Assembly: GCF_000346615.1 (NCBI RefSeq)
Contig: NZ_ANNU01000008.1
Location: 62,001 to 126,000 of the forward strand
Reading direction: 5' to 3'
Source: Nafulsella turpanensis ZLM-10
Lineage (GTDB): Bacteria; Bacteroidota; Bacteroidia; Cytophagales; Cyclobacteriaceae
DNA: 64,000 nucleotides
The notes beneath the pieces are model-generated. The model did no database searches, was not told where the DNA came from, and saw only the letters and a program-made list of their open reading frames with translations. Numbering within the stretch: the stretch's first letter is position 1; every line of letters starts with the position of its first letter. The position numbers were made by a program, and so were the translations under genes. Positions 61,789 through 64,000 of this stretch are shown in pieces.

Positions 61789-63021
61789 ATGGGCAACGAT
61801 TGGAGCAGGCTGATTGGAGAAAACAGGCATCTTATCATCTTTGGATTTCTGATGACTTTTTTCTCCAGCTTCGGCCAAACCTTCATGGTGTCGATTTATG
61901 TGCCTGAAATTTTACAGGCATTTGAGCTTTCGAATGCCAGCTTTGGCTCCATCTATGCCGCGGCTACACTCCTAAGTGCTTTATGCCTCACATGGGCCGG
62001 TCGTTTCATAGACCTGATCGACCTGAAGAAGTTTACCTGGCTGGTGGTGGGAGGCATGGTTGTATCCCTGCTGGTCTTTTCTCAGGCAAGGCATATTGTA
62101 TTGCTGGTAATTGGCCTGTGGGGAATCCGCCTCTCGGGGCAGGGGCTGATGAGCCATACGGCGATTACCACAATGGGGCGCTATTTCGACCATGTGCGGG
62201 GCAAGGCAATCAGTATTACCACCCTCGGTCATCCTGCAGGAAGTGCCGCCTTTCCTGTCCTGATTGCATTTAGCATTTCGTTTATCGGCTGGCGCTCTAC
62301 CCTGCTCGCTTCAGCCGCTCTTGTTGCCTTTCTTTTACCTCCTGCCATAGCCTACCTGCTCAGAAACCAGCAAACAGATCCGGCTGCTTTCCGAAAAGAA
62401 GAGGAGGAGAAGCCTGCAGTAAAAACAACAGAACGAACCATTTCTTACCAAACTATTATAAGGAATCGCTATTTCTGGCTGATTGCCCCCGGCACAATGG
62501 CCCTACCCCTCCTCAATACTGCTCTCTTCTTTTACCAGATAGCGATAGGAAATGCTAAAGGATGGACGACGGAATGGGTAGCCGCCTCCTTTATTGCTTA
62601 TGCCGTTGCCAGTGCCTTCTGCACCTTAGTCGCCGGGCAACTGGTCGACCGGCTGAGTGCTAAAAAGCTTTTTCCCTTCTACCTGTTCCCTCTGCTGCTT
62701 GGTATTTTGCTACTCATTACTTCTTCAGCGATTTGGGTCCCTCCTGTTTACCTGACCTTAATGGGAATATCGTCTGGCTTTGGCAATACCACCAAATCGG
62801 CTCTTCAGGCCGAAGCATTTGGAATAGAATATTTAGGCACCGTCCGGAGTCTCTTCACTGCCCTGATGGTCATTAGCACCGCCATAGGCCCCGCCGCATT
62901 TGGCCTGCTGCTCGATGGGGGCTTTAGCTTTGAAGAGGTGCTTATGATCGCTGCTGTTTACCTCTCTCTCACCATTCTCTGGAACTTTCGGATTCTGTTT
63001 GCAAAGCCGGCAGCCAGTTAG
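61789..63021 (+). CDS. Major facilitator superfamily transporter
   Basis: About 410 residues from the ATG at 61789; an earlier ATG at 61753 would overlap dctM by 11 bp and add a short polar stretch. Twelve helices are visible, with the inter-helix loop AGRFIDLIDLKKF after helix 2 and YFDHVRGKAISITTLGHPAG after helix 4. It closely follows the TRAP genes, so a uronate or oligouronide substrate is plausible, but it lacks the features I associate with ExuT and its specificity cannot be told. Confidence 0.85.
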   Translation: MGNDWSRLIGENRHLIIFGFLMTFFSSFGQTFMVSIYVPEILQAFELSNASFGSIYAAATLLSALCLTWAGRFIDLIDLKKFTWLVVGGMVVSLLVFSQARHIVLLVIGLWGIRLSGQGLMSHTAITTMGRYFDHVRGKAISITTLGHPAGSAAFPVLIAFSISFIGWRSTLLASAALVAFLLPPAIAYLLRNQQTDPAAFRKEEEEKPAVKTTERTISYQTIIRNRYFWLIAPGTMALPLLNTALFFYQIAIGNAKGWTTEWVAASFIAYAVASAFCTLVAGQLVDRLSAKKLFPFYLFPLLLGILLLITSSAIWVPPVYLTLMGISSGFGNTTKSALQAEAFGIEYLGTVRSLFTALMVISTAIGPAAFGLLLDGGFSFEEVLMIAAVYLSLTILWNFRILFAKPAAS

Positions 63022-63122
63022 TTTTTTATGCAGGTTTTCCCGCCAGAGCCACTTCATTAGCGACTTAAGAAGGGGACTTATTGGAAAGAGGGCTGCTACC
63101 TTTTCCTCCTTCTTCCTACTCC

Positions 63123-64000
63123 TTAGTTAACAGTTTCGGCAAAAACACCGGTGTTTTTTAGTTGCCCCCTCCTTTTTTCCAAAATTACTATAGCCGTAAT
63201 CGCCAGGCCAACCAAGGCCACAAGGGTAAAAGAGGCTCTCAGGGAGAGCAAATCGGCAATAAAGCCAATCAGCGGAGGGCCGGAAAGAAAACCAAAATAA
63301 CCGATGGTGGAAACGGTAGCCAGGGCAATGCCACTGGTAAAGCCTTTTACCTGCCCTACCAGTGTAAAGGTTAAGGGTATAACCGAGGAGGTACCCGCCC
63401 CTACAAGCAGAAAGCCAATAATACCGGTAATGAGGTAGGGAAAGAGCACTGCAACCAGCAGGCCCATGAAAATAAGCAGTCCGCTGGCCTGAATAATGAT
63501 GCTGGAGCCAAACCGATTGGTGAAATAGTCAGAAACAAATCTGCCTGTCGCCATCATACCCATAAAAGCCATATAACCGGCTACAACCAAACCCTCTTCT
63601 GCCCCAATTACCTGCTCAAAATATACTGCACTCCAGTCGAACATACAGCCTTCGCTAAGCAGGCCACAAAACGCTATTCCTCCAAGTACCAGCAACTGTC
63701 GGTTGGGTTTCTTCCAGAGTTTTCGGTTCCCTTTCCGTTCATCTCGCTCATTATTGAGGAAGGGATAGCTCATGAGCAAAGAAATAATAACAGCGCCAGA
63801 AACCAGGTAAAAATGGGTAGCTGTGGCCAATCCTGCCGAAAGCGCCAACACCCCTAAGCCAGCCCCGCAAAAGCCAGCAAGGCTCCACAAGCCATGAAAG
63901 GAAGACATGATTACTTTCCCATACTTATTTTGAATCAGCAGGGCCTGGGCATTATTCGAAATATTAATGAGATTGGCAGCTATCCCAAATATCAGCAGGC
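63123..64000 (-). CDS. MFS transporter (YbjJ-like), 5'-truncated at the window edge
   Basis: The frame remains open to 64000, reading GIAANLINISNNAQALLIQ upstream of the internal Met at 63908, so the start lies outside. About 290 residues are visible. The phrase EGCMFDWSAVYFEQVIG and the helix set GLVVAGYMAFMGMMATGRFVSD resemble the YbjJ/fucose-permease-like MFS group. It converges on the TRAP-MFS operon and is probably not part of the pectin locus. Substrate unknown. Confidence 0.85.
   Translation of the reverse strand, partial: LLIFGIAANLINISNNAQALLIQNKYGKVIMSSFHGLWSLAGFCGAGLGVLALSAGLATATHFYLVSGAVIISLLMSYPFLNNERDERKGNRKLWKKPNRQLLVLGGIAFCGLLSEGCMFDWSAVYFEQVIGAEEGLVVAGYMAFMGMMATGRFVSDYFTNRFGSSIIIQASGLLIFMGLLVAVLFPYLITGIIGFLLVGAGTSSVIPLTFTLVGQVKGFTSGIALATVSTIGYFGFLSGPPLIGFIADLLSLRASFTLVALVGLAITAIVILEKRRGQLKNTGVFAETVN

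Noticed and set aside
1-64000. CRISPR arrays, tRNA, rRNA, insertion sequences or prophage genes
   Set aside because: No regularly spaced repeats, cloverleaf genes, transposase motifs or phage structural genes were seen. The short repeats are low-complexity spacers.

Overview
The window is 64 kb from a Bacteroidota chromosome, most likely an environmental (perhaps marine) member of the Cytophagales. Evidence for this: adjacent SusC/SusD genes, many lipoproteins, one protein with a Type IX secretion sorting tail, weak Shine-Dalgarno sequences, TAnnTTTG-type promoter boxes, and moderate GC content. No rRNA, tRNA, CRISPR array, transposase or phage gene was seen. The taxonomic placement is inference; nothing in the window gives a species.

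Positions 1-15000 are ordinary chromosome. They hold the end of a beta-propeller protein and a DUF4465 lipoprotein (perhaps a surface cofactor-binding pair), a hotdog thioesterase, an AraC regulator, a PAS histidine kinase, a FUSC-family membrane protein, an Old Yellow Enzyme, a TesA-like lipoprotein divergent from a YbbA/YbbP ABC pair, and a Cache-HAMP-GAF membrane sensor.

Positions 15000-63000 form one large pectin/polygalacturonate utilization locus. The minus-strand half (47309 down to 18198) carries susC, susD, a three-part secreted pectate lyase (PL1), two paralogous surface lipoproteins in the SusE position, and then a tightly packed run of 15 genes: DUF4861, PL1, PL1, GH105, CE8, GH43, GH28, CE12, CE8, an esterase, a VOC protein, GH28, CE12 and two orphan oxidoreductases. 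The plus-strand half (47758 to 63021) carries kduI, kduD, a LacI regulator, then uxaB, an SDR mannonate oxidoreductase, a tagaturonate epimerase (uxaE-like), uxuA, uxaC, kdgK, the KDPG aldolase gene, a complete TRAP transporter and an MFS transporter. uxaA stands alone at 16415 beside a second LacI gene.

How it works (inference from families): esterases strip methyl and acetyl groups; lyases and GH28/GH105 cut the homogalacturonan and rhamnogalacturonan backbone; GH43 trims side chains; SusCD and the two lipoproteins bind and import oligomers; TRAP/MFS bring monomers across the inner membrane. Unsaturated uronate flows through KduI/KduD to 2-keto-3-deoxygluconate (KDG). Galacturonate flows through UxaC and then by two parallel routes to KDG: UxaB/UxaA, or UxaE/UxuB/UxuA. 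KdgK and the aldolase give pyruvate and glyceraldehyde-3-phosphate.

The most striking non-coding signal is a LacI-type operator family, TGyGCAAwCGATTrCA, found six times, always upstream of a transport or catabolic transcription unit. Two intergenic regions 8.5 kb apart carry a matched pair of these operators in the same order, 187 and 189 bp apart. The 15-gene degradative run has no such box, so it is probably controlled differently. The second clear novelty candidate is a shared C-terminal domain of about 165 residues in the two SusE-position lipoproteins.
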